A DNA stretch of 64,000 nucleotides from Clarkia xantiana subsp. parviflora (taxonomy: Eukaryota > Streptophyta > Magnoliopsida > Myrtales > Onagraceae), in the NCBI GenBank assembly GCA_036873135.1, contig JAPTYO010000007.1:21930763-21994762 (forward strand). The letters are read 5' to 3'. How positions within the stretch are numbered: position 1 is the first letter of the stretch; each line of letters starts with the position of its first letter. A program made the position numbers and the translations under genes. Below are positions 10,129 to 23,000 of this stretch, one piece after another. The notes under the pieces are model-generated. The model was not told where the DNA came from. It ran no database searches and saw nothing but the letters and a program-made list of their open reading frames with translations.

Positions 10129-12606
10129 AGGCCCAAAGCGTTAAAATGGGGACATGATATGATTTTTTTTATTTTTTTTTCCTTTCGAATACTTAATCTG
10201 TTGGAGTAATTAGTAAACCAAATTCGACATACAACGACATACCCCGATTGGAGGTTAGACAGCATCATTAATTCTATATGTCAAGTTGTGAATATGATTT
10301 CGAATATCACTTGAAAGATCATTCGACGAGGCGTTAATCGTTGTGCAAACTGAATTGCATTCAATCCAGAAAGAATATATTTATGGCTAATTGGATCGTA
10401 GTACCCTGTCTCCTCTTTTATCAAATATGTTATTTGATTGTAATCCAGAATGAACTATTTCTATATCGCAAATTCGCAATGAATAAATTTTCTCTTGGCA
10501 AAAAAATAATAAAAAATACTTAACCTAATTTCTTAGAAAAATTATGTAAAATATATAATTGTGTTTGAAAAAGATGATTTTTTACACTAATATGTTTTAA
10601 TTATACATGTTCAAAACGATGATAATTTGTATTTTTTTCAATTATCTATCTAAAAGTTCTTAAATACATTTTAAAATATACAAATTTAACTGAATAGTTT
10701 TCAAAATCTCACAAGTAAGTCATAATTGCTTATACAAATGTTACAATTGAGTCAAAAGTCAAAACATATAAGTACTGATTCTGGATCAACCGAGTCTCAA
10801 TCGAGCCAATGATCACTATATATATAACAAATACTAAATCTATAATAATATAAAAAGGAAAACATAATCTGATAATATACTAAGAATATATTTATTCATA
10901 ATCTAGATATATCTAAATATAATAAGATATATTTATCTCTAATATATCTTATTCTATTATAGGTCTTACAAAATAATACTGGGATTTTAATGTTTTACAC
11001 GAAATAATGAGAATCTTATACTAAAATAATGAAATTCGAAGTATATTTTTATTCATGAATAAACCTACCGTTCCAATAAAATTACTCGATAATTGATTCA
11101 CATATTGTTAATGCCTCTACCTCTATGGGATACTAGAATAGAAACGTGAAACGGAGACTCTTCTTAAGGCACTTAGGTGGAAGATTTCGCTTCACGACGA
11201 AGAAGAAGCCTCCACTGGTTAATGTCGCGTCCACTGTTTGACTATTATGCCCTTCATGAGGGAGAAGCATTTTTTTTTTGTCTAAAATGAAAATCACTCT
11301 AATTTAAGTCAATTTCACAACCATTAGATCAAACAAATTAAGTTAAGTTTTTAGACCTTAAATTAAATATATTGAGATCTATATTAAAAATTATTAATTA
11401 GTTATATTATGCATCTAATTACTCATAAATTGACTCCAATTACAGACGACTTCATTTTAAACATATCATTTTTTTAATACAAAAGATGGTGAGAATGCAA
11501 CCACCGCTAGAAACGGAGCCAATTGAGGACCAGGGGCAACTGTGGCCACGTGAACTCCATATAAATTTTAGAAGATATACATAATGAATATATATATATA
11601 TATAATTGGCACATATTTAGTCTGCCTCCCAAAAATGTGTGAAATTATGCTTAATTGTTTACTTGCTCCGCGCTGAAAATTTATGCGACTTCGTCTTCGT
11701 ATTGAAGAAGAATAAAAAAGGAGTTGTAGGAGTTTTTCACTAGCAAGGAAGAAGAAGATGGCACGAGACTAGTTAAAATAAAAATGAGAGTGAGGGTGAG
11801 AGAGAACAATTAATAATTACACTTTTACCCATGCATTTATTTTATTTCTGCTTTTACCTTTTACATTATATATATATATATATATACGATTTTTGTTTTT
11901 TGTTAAGCTAGATACATTATAAATGTGAAATACCACTTGAATAGTAATTTATTTTCCATTTCGGTAGATTATTTGAACATCATCATTTAATACATATATA
12001 AAGTTATCTGATTTTAAAAAGTGAAGTTGGATAATAAAATTAAATAATTTCTTGTTTTTATTCAAAATGAATAATTAAATTTACCCTAGTACAAAATCTT
12101 AGATTGCATAAAATAAGATAAAAAGTTTGTTGGTTTTCTTGCTAGTTTTAGCAATATAAATTAAATTTGCTTTTGATTTACAAACTTTTTTTTACAACTT
12201 TGCTAACCTTAAATTGGTTTTATATTTGCATTTATGTTAATTATTTACTACTAGTTATAGATACATGGAATAATTGAAAAAAAAAATATAATACACATAT
12301 ATATATAAAATAAGAGCAAAAATTAGTATCAATATTACTTATTATAAATTAAGAGTTGATAAACTATTTTATTTTATTGACATTTCGTACTTGCTGAGTA
12401 ATAAATTATACACTGAAAAATATTTTATTGACATTATATTTTTTTTTCCATAACATACTTGCTCAACATTTAGAATAACCACGACGTACCAACGCCAACT
12501 TGAATTTTGTACATAAAACCTAGCTCTAGTTTAAAGATGAAACGCTAAATTGTTAAATTATATTACATGGTTAGTATGCAATTTACTGTCATACAATTGA
12601 TTGTAG
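10129..12606. other. Intergenic, strongly AT-rich, no gene recognised
   Basis: About 2.5 kb of AT-rich DNA with (TA)n runs (11590-11602, 11867-11885) and homopolymer tracts. I see no gene, tRNA or element ends. Confidence 0.5.
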
Positions 12607-12616
12607 TTTAAAAAAT

Positions 12617-12827
12617 GGTTAATAGGTCTTTTGATACAACATGTTTAACGATTTTTTATGCAACATTTTTTTTTGTATATTTTGGTGCAATACGTTTGCA
12701 ACTTGTACACTTTTGGTGCATCTGTTAGTCAACAGTTAAGTTTGACCGTTAAATAGTCAAGTGACTTGCACATGCCTAGCCTCAAATTTCTATTTTGTTC
12801 AGTTTAGTCCTCAAATTTATTGTCCTA

Positions 12828-12864
<37 letters not shown>

Positions 12865-13281
12865 GCAATTTAGCCCCTAAACATTATTAACCGCACACTA
12901 GGGCTATATTGTCCTAGCCATGGTCGGACCCATGACTAGGCTCACCAAGGTGTGACGACCCTAGCCGTGGTCCAACCTAGCCATGGGTCGAACCATGGTT
13001 ATGTCAATTTAGCCTTAGGATGTGTTTGAAAATGTTTAGGGGCTAAACTGCAAAAATAAAAAGTTAGGACAATCAATATGAAGATTAAACTGAACAAAAT
13101 AGAAATTTGGGACTAGGCATGTGCAAGTCACGTGACTATTTAACGGTCAAACTTAACGGGTGCACCAAAATTTTACAAGTTCAAACGTATTACACCAAAA
13201 TATACCAAAAAAAAAAAAAAAAAAAGTTGCACCAAAAGTAAAAAATTATTAAACATGTTGTACCAAAAAACCTATTACCCT
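12617..13281. mobile_element. Fold-back TIR element with ~250-bp inverted arms
   Basis: The arms 12617-12890 and 13020-13281 are inverted copies; matching blocks include GGTTAATAGG / CCTATTACCC, ACAACATGTTTAA / TTAAACATGTTGT, and TTGCACATGCCTAG / CTAGGCATGTGCAA. The flanks share TTTAAAAAAT (12607-12616 and 13282-13291), a 10-bp target duplication. A short GC-richer core (12900-13020) contains CCATGG-type motifs. No coding sequence; MULE-like by duplication length. Confidence 0.7.
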
Positions 13282-13816
13282 TTTAAAAAATAAAAAATAT
13301 TTCCAATCCGATTGCGTCTCGGATAATTAGTGTGGATGACATCCATAATCAATCTTTACTGTGCATAATCTTCTTAGGGTTGTTTTTTAATTTAATTTAA
13401 TAATAATAATTAAAAAAAAGGAATTCACAAGAAAGGAAAATTACTAAGTCAAGAAGATTGTGCGAGACCGTTGCATTGCAGGAAAGAGAAGACGGCAACC
13501 TAGTAAAAGAAAAACCACATATGGCCTCAAACCCAACCAACAGCAACACTTCCGAAAACTATGATGTTGTTGAATCTGAAATCCTTTTTCGTCGCTTACT
13601 TTTCTCTCTAAACATACAGACACCAACAATTCGGTAATAGCTCAGCACATGGTTTCAAATCTTCCTCGCCAATTCGGTATATATCTTCTTTATATCATTT
13701 GTTAATACTACTTAGCCTGATTTGATCTTATATAACAATGTACATTAACTATTAACAATTGCATCCTAATTAGTTAATCAAGACGAAGCATTCGTGTTGC
13801 AATTCGATAAAATGAT

Positions 13817-16217
13817 ATGAAGAAACATCAGCGTGAGAAAAATGGCGACGCGATTCATATCGAGAATCGCCACCCGGGATGCATGTGGGGAGGAATCCTT
13901 CATGCTTTGAATTACAACTATCACTGGCGTTACGTCAAGAAGCGACTCCCCCTTCGACGCTCCGGATCTCCTAAACATGCCAGCTCCGGATCTCCTAAAC
14001 ATGCCAACGGTAATAACCGCTTCATTTTTCGTGTTATCGACGTTAAAAGTTGGCGTCGCAAATCCGAAATGCATGAACTCAAATTTCTAATTACCAGCTC
14101 TTCTGTTTAGGCAATGGAGATTGCAGAAATGGTAAGGCGAACCAGTCTGAGGTATCGCAAAACCCGACCAAGCTAGAAAGTGACAACAATACTGTAGTAA
14201 GTCGATAAAAATCATCTTTGATTGGTTGTCGAATTAAGCGATGAATTCTTACTTAGTCGATCGAGTTTCTCGTCGCCAATGGTTACCTTTCATGTGGAAC
14301 TTGCCAGGTCAATCGGAAGAAAACACCGTTCATTCACGTCACTAGAAGTTCGATTGTATCTCGATTGAAATCACTCGTTGTGGAGGATAAATTGAGAAGA
14401 AAGGGGCAGCCGCAACACCGTCGAAGCTCAACCGAGCTCCCACCGACTCTACCAAACCCTATCTCGGCTCCTCAGACCAAGACCAAAGATCTAGAGGCCA
14501 CCAATTCAGCTGCTACGCATCGAGCTCAACAGTCAACAAATGATTCCTCGAAAAAAGCAAGATCGAGGAGACACACCGTTGATGCTGTGTTTTCTGATTC
14601 AAAAGAGTTTGTTGATGCTTTAAGTTTGACGAAGACCGAGGAGTCGTCGCTCGAAAAGATTGTGCAAAAAAGAGATCCATCTTCGCCTCGAAGATCATTA
14701 AATAGTCGGCCGGAGTTGCAGAGGTGCGGGACATTCCCCTCACCAAGGTTGTCCGATTCTAAGGTACCCGAGGATAATGACGGCCGTGAAAGGTGCAATG
14801 ATGTCGTCCCAGACACGTTCGCCCCGGTGGTTGTTCCTCGGATCAAGGTTAACGACAGAGCGACCACTAAGGACATGAAAGAGAAGTTTACGAGATTGGA
14901 CGATAAAAAGGAGAAGCAGCGCATCGCGATGGACGGTGTGCTCGATAAAATCCCGAAAGACCGTGACGGTATTTCCGACGAGACAAAGAGGGAGATGTTC
15001 CGGAAATGGGCGAAGAAAAGCCTTGGCCGCCGCAAGCAAGCAAGTTCGCTCGGTCACGCCAAGAGCGAACGCCGTTATTTCAAGAGGACGACATCGTTGG
15101 ATGATTCCAATATGGGCAGGTACTGTCAGTTGTTTGAGAGTTTCAACAAAGAAACTAAACATAAAGACACGAACATACTAAAACCAGAAGAACAAGACAT
15201 CATTTCGTGTTTGCCTGATAAAAGAACCCTTAATCGGATACTTTCGCTGCCCGATTTCGGGACTTGTTCTTTCCGGAGCGAGGATTCAGGTCGGAGCAGT
15301 ACAGATTTGTCCGAGTTTCGGGTCCGTTCGGAGGTCAACCTGGGTTTAAGGTTTCAGTCGCAGTTGGATTCATATATAGAAAGCAAATCAAAAGCTGAAC
15401 CTCCAATCGAAAATGAATCAATTTGCGAAGATGCAGTTAGTGTTGATGCTATTGAACTTACATTGGAGCCGAGCACCGCCGATGCATTCGACCCGAGCTT
15501 TGAAGGTATCTAATCAAACAGTTCCAGCATTTATCTTAATAGTATCTTGCCTTAACTGATATTCTGTTGTTTAATGGAGATCCTGGTCCAGAACTTGAAT
15601 CAGGAACCGGTGAGTCCGAAAACCATGAAAGCCCGAAAAGCTCGAAAGATCAAGAAGCTGACTGTTTTGTGAGGCCGATTCAAGTTCGACCCAAGGATCT
15701 TCACGTGTTCAACTACGTGAGAGACATCCTCGAGCTATCTGGGTTCAGCGGCAACGAGACTCTGGGGATGTGGCATGCTGATGACCAACCTGTGGACCCC
15801 ATGGTGTTTGAGGAAGTCGAGTTCCAGTGCCTACCAACGAGTCCGAAATGCTACATTGGAAGCGAAAACCATCTACTGTGCATCTTCGATCTGATCAACG
15901 AGGTTCTGATTGAGATTTTTCAAAGATCGGCAACTTACTGGCCAGTCCCACTGACAAGACATTGCGATGTCCATCCGATGCCGTTCAGGCACCATGTCTT
16001 GGAACATGTTTGGGACAGCATGAGCCCGTACCTGATCACGATATACGATCCGACTCTAGACGATTTTGTGAGCAGAGACCTGGAGAGGAGTGACGGGTGG
16101 ATGAATCTGCAGTTTGAGAGCGAGTGTGTCGGGTTGGAGGTGGACGATTTGATGTTCGAGGAGCTCGTGGAGGACTTGATCTTTGATGATCTTTTGGTGG
16201 AACTGATCGGAGCCTGA
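13817..16217 (+). CDS. TRM-type protein with C-terminal DUF4378, 704 aa (4 exons)
   Basis: Exons by splice signals: 13817-14009, 14111-14196, 14308-15505, 15580-16217 (2115 nt, 704 codons plus stop). The N terminus carries the motif HPGCMWGGILHALNY, typical of a subgroup of plant TRM (TON1-recruiting motif)/DUF4378 proteins. The middle is basic, serine-rich and probably disordered. The C terminus (about residues 525-700) is the DUF4378 region, including HVFNYVRDILELSGF, LLCIFDLINEVLIEI and DLIFDDLLVELIG. TRM proteins bring TON1 and PP2A regulators to cortical microtubules and affect cell shape and division plane; that role here is inferred from family only. The last exon's acceptor (AATGGAG|AT) is the least certain junction. 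It ends 53 bp from the stop codon of the opposing AS1 gene. Confidence 0.85.
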
Positions 16218-16270
16218 TCAGCTTCATTATTGATAGATAGATAGATCATAGACATATAGACATGAACGAT

Positions 16271-17206
16271 CTATTGGCGCCCAATTTGATCGACTAATTT
16301 CGAAAGCTGCTGCTGCTTCGACACCAAATGACCGGTAAAAATCATCTCTTTAGATTCTGCATGGCTCCTTAGCCTTAGAAACTGTTCTCTGTATTCTTCT
16401 TCAATCCTCTCCAATGTAGATTCTTGTTCTTCCCTCAAAGCTTTGATTTTCAATTCTACTTCCTCAGTTTTCTCGCTTCTACGGTTTGCCTTCTCGGACT
16501 CTAACTGTAATTCTAACCGATTTAACCGCCATGAAGCTTCTTTCTTGTGAGCAGCCCAAGCTCGGTGCCCCTCCTCCACTTCTCTGCAGCAGTCAATCAG
16601 CTCAGCCATCATCATGGTGTCTCCGTGAGAGGGATGAAGCCATGGAATCGGTGGAGAAGCTGCAATGGTGGAGGAGGAGAGGTTTAAGGTGACAGAAGGT
16701 GATCCATTGGAGCTAGAAATCCATGGAGGCAGTAGAGGTTGAGACTCGGCATGGAGAAATCCAAATGCAGGTGCAGATCTCTCCTTCACTATCTTCTCTG
16801 CAAAAGTCTCCAAGATTTGATCATACTTGCCCTCATCAATGGGGTGAGAATGAGAAGATACATTACTGTCTTTCTGTTCTCTCTGCTGCTTGTCTTTGAA
16901 AACTTCCCACCATTTCCCTAATCTTTTGGCGGTTCGGCCTGGGACTTCTGCAGCAATCTTCTTCCATTTGTTCCCATGCTTTGCTTGTAGTTGAATCACA
17001 AGGCGTTGTTCTTCTTCAGTTAAGGACCCTTTCTTGATTCCGGGTTTAAGGTAGTTTTTCCACCTTTCGAGACAGGATTTCGCATCCCTGTCGAGGGGTG
17101 TGTTCATGCGCTGAGAAACAAGGTGCCATTCCTTAGGGCCGTACTGTTTGACGTATGCAAGTAGAAGCCCGTCTTCTTCAGCTCTCCAACGCTGCCTCTC
17201 CTTCAT
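16271..17206 (-). CDS. AS1: ASYMMETRIC LEAVES1 / PHANTASTICA MYB transcription factor, 311 aa
   Basis: The protein opens [20 protein letters not shown], the hallmark start of AS1/PHAN/ROUGH SHEATH2. Two MYB repeats follow: residues about 1-53 (through [10 protein letters not shown]) and about 58-105 ([20 protein letters not shown] ... [11 protein letters not shown]). The linker is shorter than in Arabidopsis AS1, which is about 367 aa. The C terminus (about 220-305) is a charged coiled coil ending near [16 protein letters not shown]. The family represses class I KNOX genes together with the LOB protein AS2 to set leaf identity and polarity. The coding region is intronless. The leader has an intron (17210-18143). 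All key residues of both MYB repeats appear present. Confidence 0.97.
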   Translation of the reverse strand: MKERQRWRAEEDGLLLAYVKQYGPKEWHLVSQRMNTPLDRDAKSCLERWKNYLKPGIKKGSLTEEEQRLVIQLQAKHGNKWKKIAAEVPGRTAKRLGKWWEVFKDKQQREQKDSNVSSHSHPIDEGKYDQILETFAEKIVKERSAPAFGFLHAESQPLLPPWISSSNGSPSVTLNLSSSTIAASPPIPWLHPSHGDTMMMAELIDCCREVEEGHRAWAAHKKEASWRLNRLELQLESEKANRRSEKTEEVELKIKALREEQESTLERIEEEYREQFLRLRSHAESKEMIFTGHLVSKQQQLSKLVDQIGRQ

Positions 17207-18560
17207 TTCCTATTAAAGATGCAACCTTCCATTGCCATAAATCCTAAGCATTCATCCTAGAGCAAAAAAAAAATGTTTATTCGGGTCAGAACAGCAACCA
17301 GTAGTAAATCAGACATGCCAATTTTGAGGAGGAGAAGGAACAATGAACAGGTCGATGAACAATTAAGTGCTTAGTTGAACAATAATAATAGTGTTAGAAA
17401 AATTGCAAAGGCGATGAACAATGTTGTTCCAAAAGCTTAAGCTAAGACTTGAAGCCACTCTCCTCTGAATATCAACATCTAAGGCTCTTATTCTTCCTTG
17501 AGAATCCAATTTGCAAAACTGTAACTAGGTCTTTACAAATGCAACACTTGTTTCCAGTTACCAAGATCCGATGAATAATATGTGTACTGGTATGCCAAAA
17601 TCCAAGATGTTGTTCATTTGTTGTTGTTCTGCATATACATCTCTTTATTTGATGGTTTAGCAACTAACACTAGCAGTTTTACATTTCGATTGATTGAGGG
17701 AAGAGCACTGGTTCAAATTTCAATTAATTGACATGCATGATCGAAACTGTATAGAATTATGCAACCTGAAAACATGTACCAGGGAATTTTTACCCAAACA
17801 TCCAGAAAATGGTTAGGAATTAAGAGAAAGTCTTTTCGGTAAATCTATTTAATCGACATAATTGAATCCACTGAAGCCAGTACCCAATTCAGTAACCAAG
17901 ATCGGTTACAGAGACATATTCAAAGATTTTGCAATTCACCCCTAATTGAACATAGATCAACAACGAAGCAATTACAGTAAATTCCAGAAAACAGAACGGC
18001 AAGAACATTCTGCAGATTCCACGAACTGAAAGCGATAGTGAAACTGATGAGAATTCATAAACGCAACAACAAACAATGCCGAACAAGCAAAGCATTAGCA
18101 AGATGCTGGCAGGTTCTAGCTAGGTAGATAGGAATTCGGTTACCTCTGAGTGTAGGTGGTGATCGAGAGCGCAATTCGATTCCGGTGATGCATGTTGGGA
18201 GAGGGGAGGAAGAAGATGCTTTGCAGGTTGACTTGGATGAAACGAAGAAGAAGAAGAAAAAGGATCTGATTGGGATTTGGTGCTGCTAGGAATTTGAAGC
18301 AGCTAGAGAGAGAGGGAGACGAAATGGAAAAGGGCTAGAGAGAGAGGGAGCATGAAGTGACAAGAGTCTGCAGAGAAGCTTTTTGGAGATAAGACGAGAA
18401 GACGACGCTGCAGCACTGAGTGAGTGAACAAACGAACGGTCATAATTTCACTGCAGAGGGAGTGAATAGGCGACGAGAAATCCGCCGAAAAGCAAGGCAC
18501 GCGAGAGATAAATATGTATACCGAAATAAAATAATTCACTCAAATAGTACTTTTGCCTAA
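17207..18560 (-). promoter_or_regulatory. AS1 leader with 934-bp 5'-UTR intron, and proximal promoter
   Basis: Minus-strand donor AGAG|GTAACC (exon end 18144) and acceptor TTTAATAG|GAAATG put a 934-bp intron (17210-18143) 3 nt upstream of the ATG. Upstream of the donor the sequence is purine-rich in GA repeats on the plus strand (pyrimidine-rich in the transcript), common in plant leaders. The short ORFs within are not genes. Confidence 0.65.
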
Positions 18561-20042
18561 ATAATTCATGCAATAGTATTATAGTAGAGTATGAAATGTC
18601 ATAACGAGTATATGCTTCTCTCTCTGTATATATATATATATATATATATAGTTAGCTATCATTATTTTGGAAAATATAAATGAACAGGTCTCAAGTTTAG
18701 TAGGACACAACACACACAGTAATTTCTACCCGACGTGGCTGGGGAATATTTTTGGTCAGAAGACTAGTTAGAGAGTAGTATTCCTAGTAATTCTTGTTTT
18801 TGACTTAATATATTCCACGCTCATACTATATTAAAATAATCACCACCAAATTCTGAACTCTTGTCTCACTATTTCTATCTCAGATCGTACTTTATTATTA
18901 AGCTTTTGTCACGTGTTCTTAAATTTAATATTTTCTATTTAGAATTCACAAATCTCAATAGAATTTTAAAAAAATCATAAAATTAAGTACACTCAAAACA
19001 CGTGTCAAGATCTTAACGGTAAGACATAATCTGAAACAGAAAAAGTGAGATAAGAGATCTGTACCCATCTCCACCCGCCTATGTTTTGGCAAGAGAAGAG
19101 CCAATGCTGACCTTGTTCTATTCATAAAGCTCGGAATTTGATCTAAGATATTTAATTAATCGTTATACTATATTACATGTTTCAGTTAGAGAATTTGATA
19201 CAGTAAGCACCTCTCCTACACCAATTTTACACCAATTTTGAAGTAAAACATAGGTCCGATGTACAGTAATATATTTGGAAAGTTTCCACCTTTCGTAATT
19301 CAGATCAGAAGCTTGAAGACCCATCAGGAGGACAACACTCTCGTAACTTACTTGTTCTACATCTAAATTAATTTTCACTTGCAACGAGTTAACCCGTAAA
19401 AAAATATTTTTCTAGTGTGATAATCTCAAGGAGGTTTGAATACCTGACCTCCGAAATCATAAAGTTAAAACACTCCCATGTTAAACTATCATAGCACTTA
19501 GCGGGATTTGAATGCAAATTATTATATGATCGGAAGGGTCAAGTTAAAAGCAGTCCCCAAAACGGCAGGATTTGGATTCGATTCAAATATATGGTGATCA
19601 CAACTGATCATTGATGGGTGGTGCAGGACAGTGAACGGGATTGACGGAGAAGGGAGACGATTGTGATGGGGACTCCACGTCGTCACTAACTCCTCTCACT
19701 CTCAGACATGTCAGTGCTACGTTACTTCACTTCTCACTTTCTTCTTATAAACCTTCCATTCTCTTCCACTACCTAGCTAGTTTTTGCTTCCAAATGGTAG
19801 TTAATCATCAATTGTGATTAGGATAGGAGGATCCCATAATTAGAGGGACGCAATATAATCATGATCCATGAATGTCGAAAAACAAATGAGAATTAATTAA
19901 TTACCATCCCGTGATAATAAATTAGTCTCATATTTGACATATATAGAACTTTACAAAGATTTCATCTCCATTCGGCTTAAATGCGCATCATTTTCGCACG
20001 CTAGACCGTAACTATATGGAGGGGGATGCACATTTGCGATGC
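18561..20042. other. Intergenic between AS1 and the rhomboid gene
   Basis: AT-rich, with an (AT)n run at 18628-18651. At 19420-19510 there is a short stretch containing GGTTTGAATACCTGACCTC, like the B-box half of a tRNA-derived repeat, too decayed to name. The last few hundred bases hold the likely 3'-UTR of the rhomboid gene. Confidence 0.4.
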
Positions 20043-23000
20043 TTATCCACAAGTCTGAGAGCATAACCCTTGCACTTGGGACTCGGTTGCACCCGACAAC
20101 GTGTATATGTTTGATTTTCCCTTGGAAGTGCACGTAATGTTCAATTGGTTCCCCATTTGGCTACTCTGCAATTACAGAGTCAATTTCATGTAAATCTCAT
20201 AATCATTTTGTGTCTTATCTTAAATTTATATAAACGAAAACTTTTTCATATCTAAAACCCTAATCAGGGATCTTTTAGGGCTCTTGCCACATAATAATAA
20301 GTTAGAGAAAGATTACCGTGCAGATTGATGGCTCAGTGTTACAGCTCCATTTCGAAGTGGGGACGCATGATAAATAGTGGCACCACGAACAATAATCATT
20401 CGCATTGACGCCTCGCAAGAGCATTACCATCCCAACAGTAAACCTATTATATATAATTTCAATGTCAAAAGCTTGAACAAATGGGCTATTATGAATGATA
20501 CGGGCGTGGTTAAACAATACTTACCCGGTGATTAAGATAATCACCGAAACCACCCAAAGTATGCGTTGGTACATCTTGAACTTCGGTGTAGCCGTGGTAA
20601 TTGATATTGAATCACGGGGAATGTATTTCTGTGTGATCCATCTGAACTGGGGTCGTATCAGAAACACAAACCCTAGAAAAAACCCTGATAGAAATCCTCC
20701 AATGTGAGCAAAATTATCAATGTGTGGAAGAATCCCGACGGCTAAGTTCACCGATACGATGAGGAAAAGGCTTAAGAACGCTGCCACCTAACAATATAAA
20801 GCAAACAAAGAAAATGGTTGCTTAATTCTCTTCACGTACAGTCATACATATATCCAAATTTAGATGTCTATAACAAAGTATATATATAGCTTATAGTTAG
20901 TACTTTGCTAGCGTAGATTGTCCAATTAGTGATGAGCTCAGAGAGCATTGCACCCAGTAGCCCGAAAAGGGCACCCGAAGCTCCAACTGAAATATTTGAT
21001 TGGATGAAGAGTGCAGACAACAAACTCCCACCAAGTCCAGAGATGATGTAAAGCAACCCTACTCGAACTACATACATAAAAAGGGCAAAAGTTGGTAACA
21101 TTAGTTAGCAAAAACCAAGACTTGGTTCAATTTGATTATTAAGAAATTGTTTTGCTTGTTTAATATTCTACAAAAACTTATACATCTTGTGTTGTCATTG
21201 GATTGTTAAATATAACAATACAAGACAGGATTAAATGATGGAAAACATACCGAACCCAAATTCTCGCTCAAGCCGTATTCCGATGACCAAAAGGCTAAGC
21301 ATATTGGCCAATAAGTGGAAAACTCCTCCATGCAACCACATGCAAGTGATAAGGAGCCACCCCTGATGTTTGTGGACTACCCTATTTACTTCTAGAGCAC
21401 CCATTTTTTGCAACCTACATACAATACAAATTCAATATCAAATAGGATACCCATTTTTTTGCAACCTACATCCAGTAAATTTCAATATCAAAGAGGATAG
21501 CAAAAAGTTGGCCAAAAAAAAGAGGATAGCAAAAGTAGAAAAACAAGTCGCCTACTGTGGGGCTCGAATCCACAATGCAAGGTTAAGAGCCTTGTGCTCA
21601 ACTAGACAGGCAAGATCAGATATAAAAAACTAATGCCTTTGATATTCACAGAGAAGAGGATACCAAAGTAGAAAAACAAAATAAAACCATAGATGAAGTC
21701 ACCCATTTACCTATCCACAAAACATGGACATATAATAAATTGGAAAACCAAATTCATAAGTCGCCCACCGTGGGGCTCGAACCCACGACCACAAGGTTAA
21801 GAGCCTTGCGCTCTACCAACTGAGCTAGACGGGCTAGATACGATGTAAACAACTAATGCTTAACTAGTCACTCATTTAATATTCACAAAAAATGGACCAA
21901 TAAGGAAAACCAAATAAGAAGTCACCACCGTGGAAAACCAAGCCAGCAGACGCCCATCGTGGGGCTCGAACCCATGACCACAAGGTTAAGAGCCTTGCGC
22001 TCTACCAACTGAGCTAGACGGGCTAGATTATAAGATATAAAAAAAACTAAGTACTTTGCTGTTCACAAAGAAGGGGATACCAAAGTAGAAACACAAAATC
22101 CATTTACCTATTCACAAAACATGGTTGGAAAACCAAGTCAGAAGTCGCCCACCATGGGGCTCGAATCCATGACCACAATGTTAAGAGCCTTGTGCTCTAC
22201 CATTTGAGCTAGACGGGCTAGGTAATAATGTATAAAAAAAACTAAGGACTTTGCTATTCACAAAGAAGGGCCGAAGTAGAAAAACAAATAAAACCATTGA
22301 TTGAAGTCGCCCATTTACTATTCACAAAGGATGGTAATATAAATTGGAAAACAAGTTCATAAGTCACCCACCGTGGGGCTTGAACCCACGACACAAGGTT
22401 TAGAGTCTTGCGTTCTACTAATTGAGCTAGACATGCTAGATAAGACATAAACAACTAATCATTAACTAGTCACCCGTTTACTTTTCACAAAACATGGACC
22501 AATAAATTGGAAAACCAAATAAGAAGTCACCCAAGGTACGACCACAAGGTTTGCGCTCTAGCAACTGAGCTAAACGGGCTAGATAGGGGTGAAACCAAAA
22601 TCCGGTTGGTTCGAAAATTTGTGATAACCGAACCGGTCTGATTGAAAAAATCGAATCTGATATATTTAGTTTGGTTTGTTCGATCTTTTGGTCCGGTTCG
22701 AATTTTGAGCTTTTTTCTATTCACAAAGAAGAGGATACCAAAGTTGAAAAACAAAATAAAACCGTGGGTATGGCTCAAACCCACGGCCACAACGTTAAGA
22801 GCCTCGAGCTCTACCAACTGAGCTAGACAGGCTAGATAAGATGAGGGATAAACAACTAATGCTTTACTAGTTGCCTTTACTATTCACAAAGAAGAGGATA
22901 CCAAATAGAAAAAAATAAAATAAATAAAACCATAGATTGAAGTCGTCCAATTACTACTCACAAAAAAACATGGACCGGGCTATATAAGGTAAAAAACTAA

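Noticed and set aside
22254..22454. Minus-strand ORF of 66 aa (contains [13 protein letters not shown])
   Set aside because: A translation of a decayed tRNA-Lys copy and its spacer.
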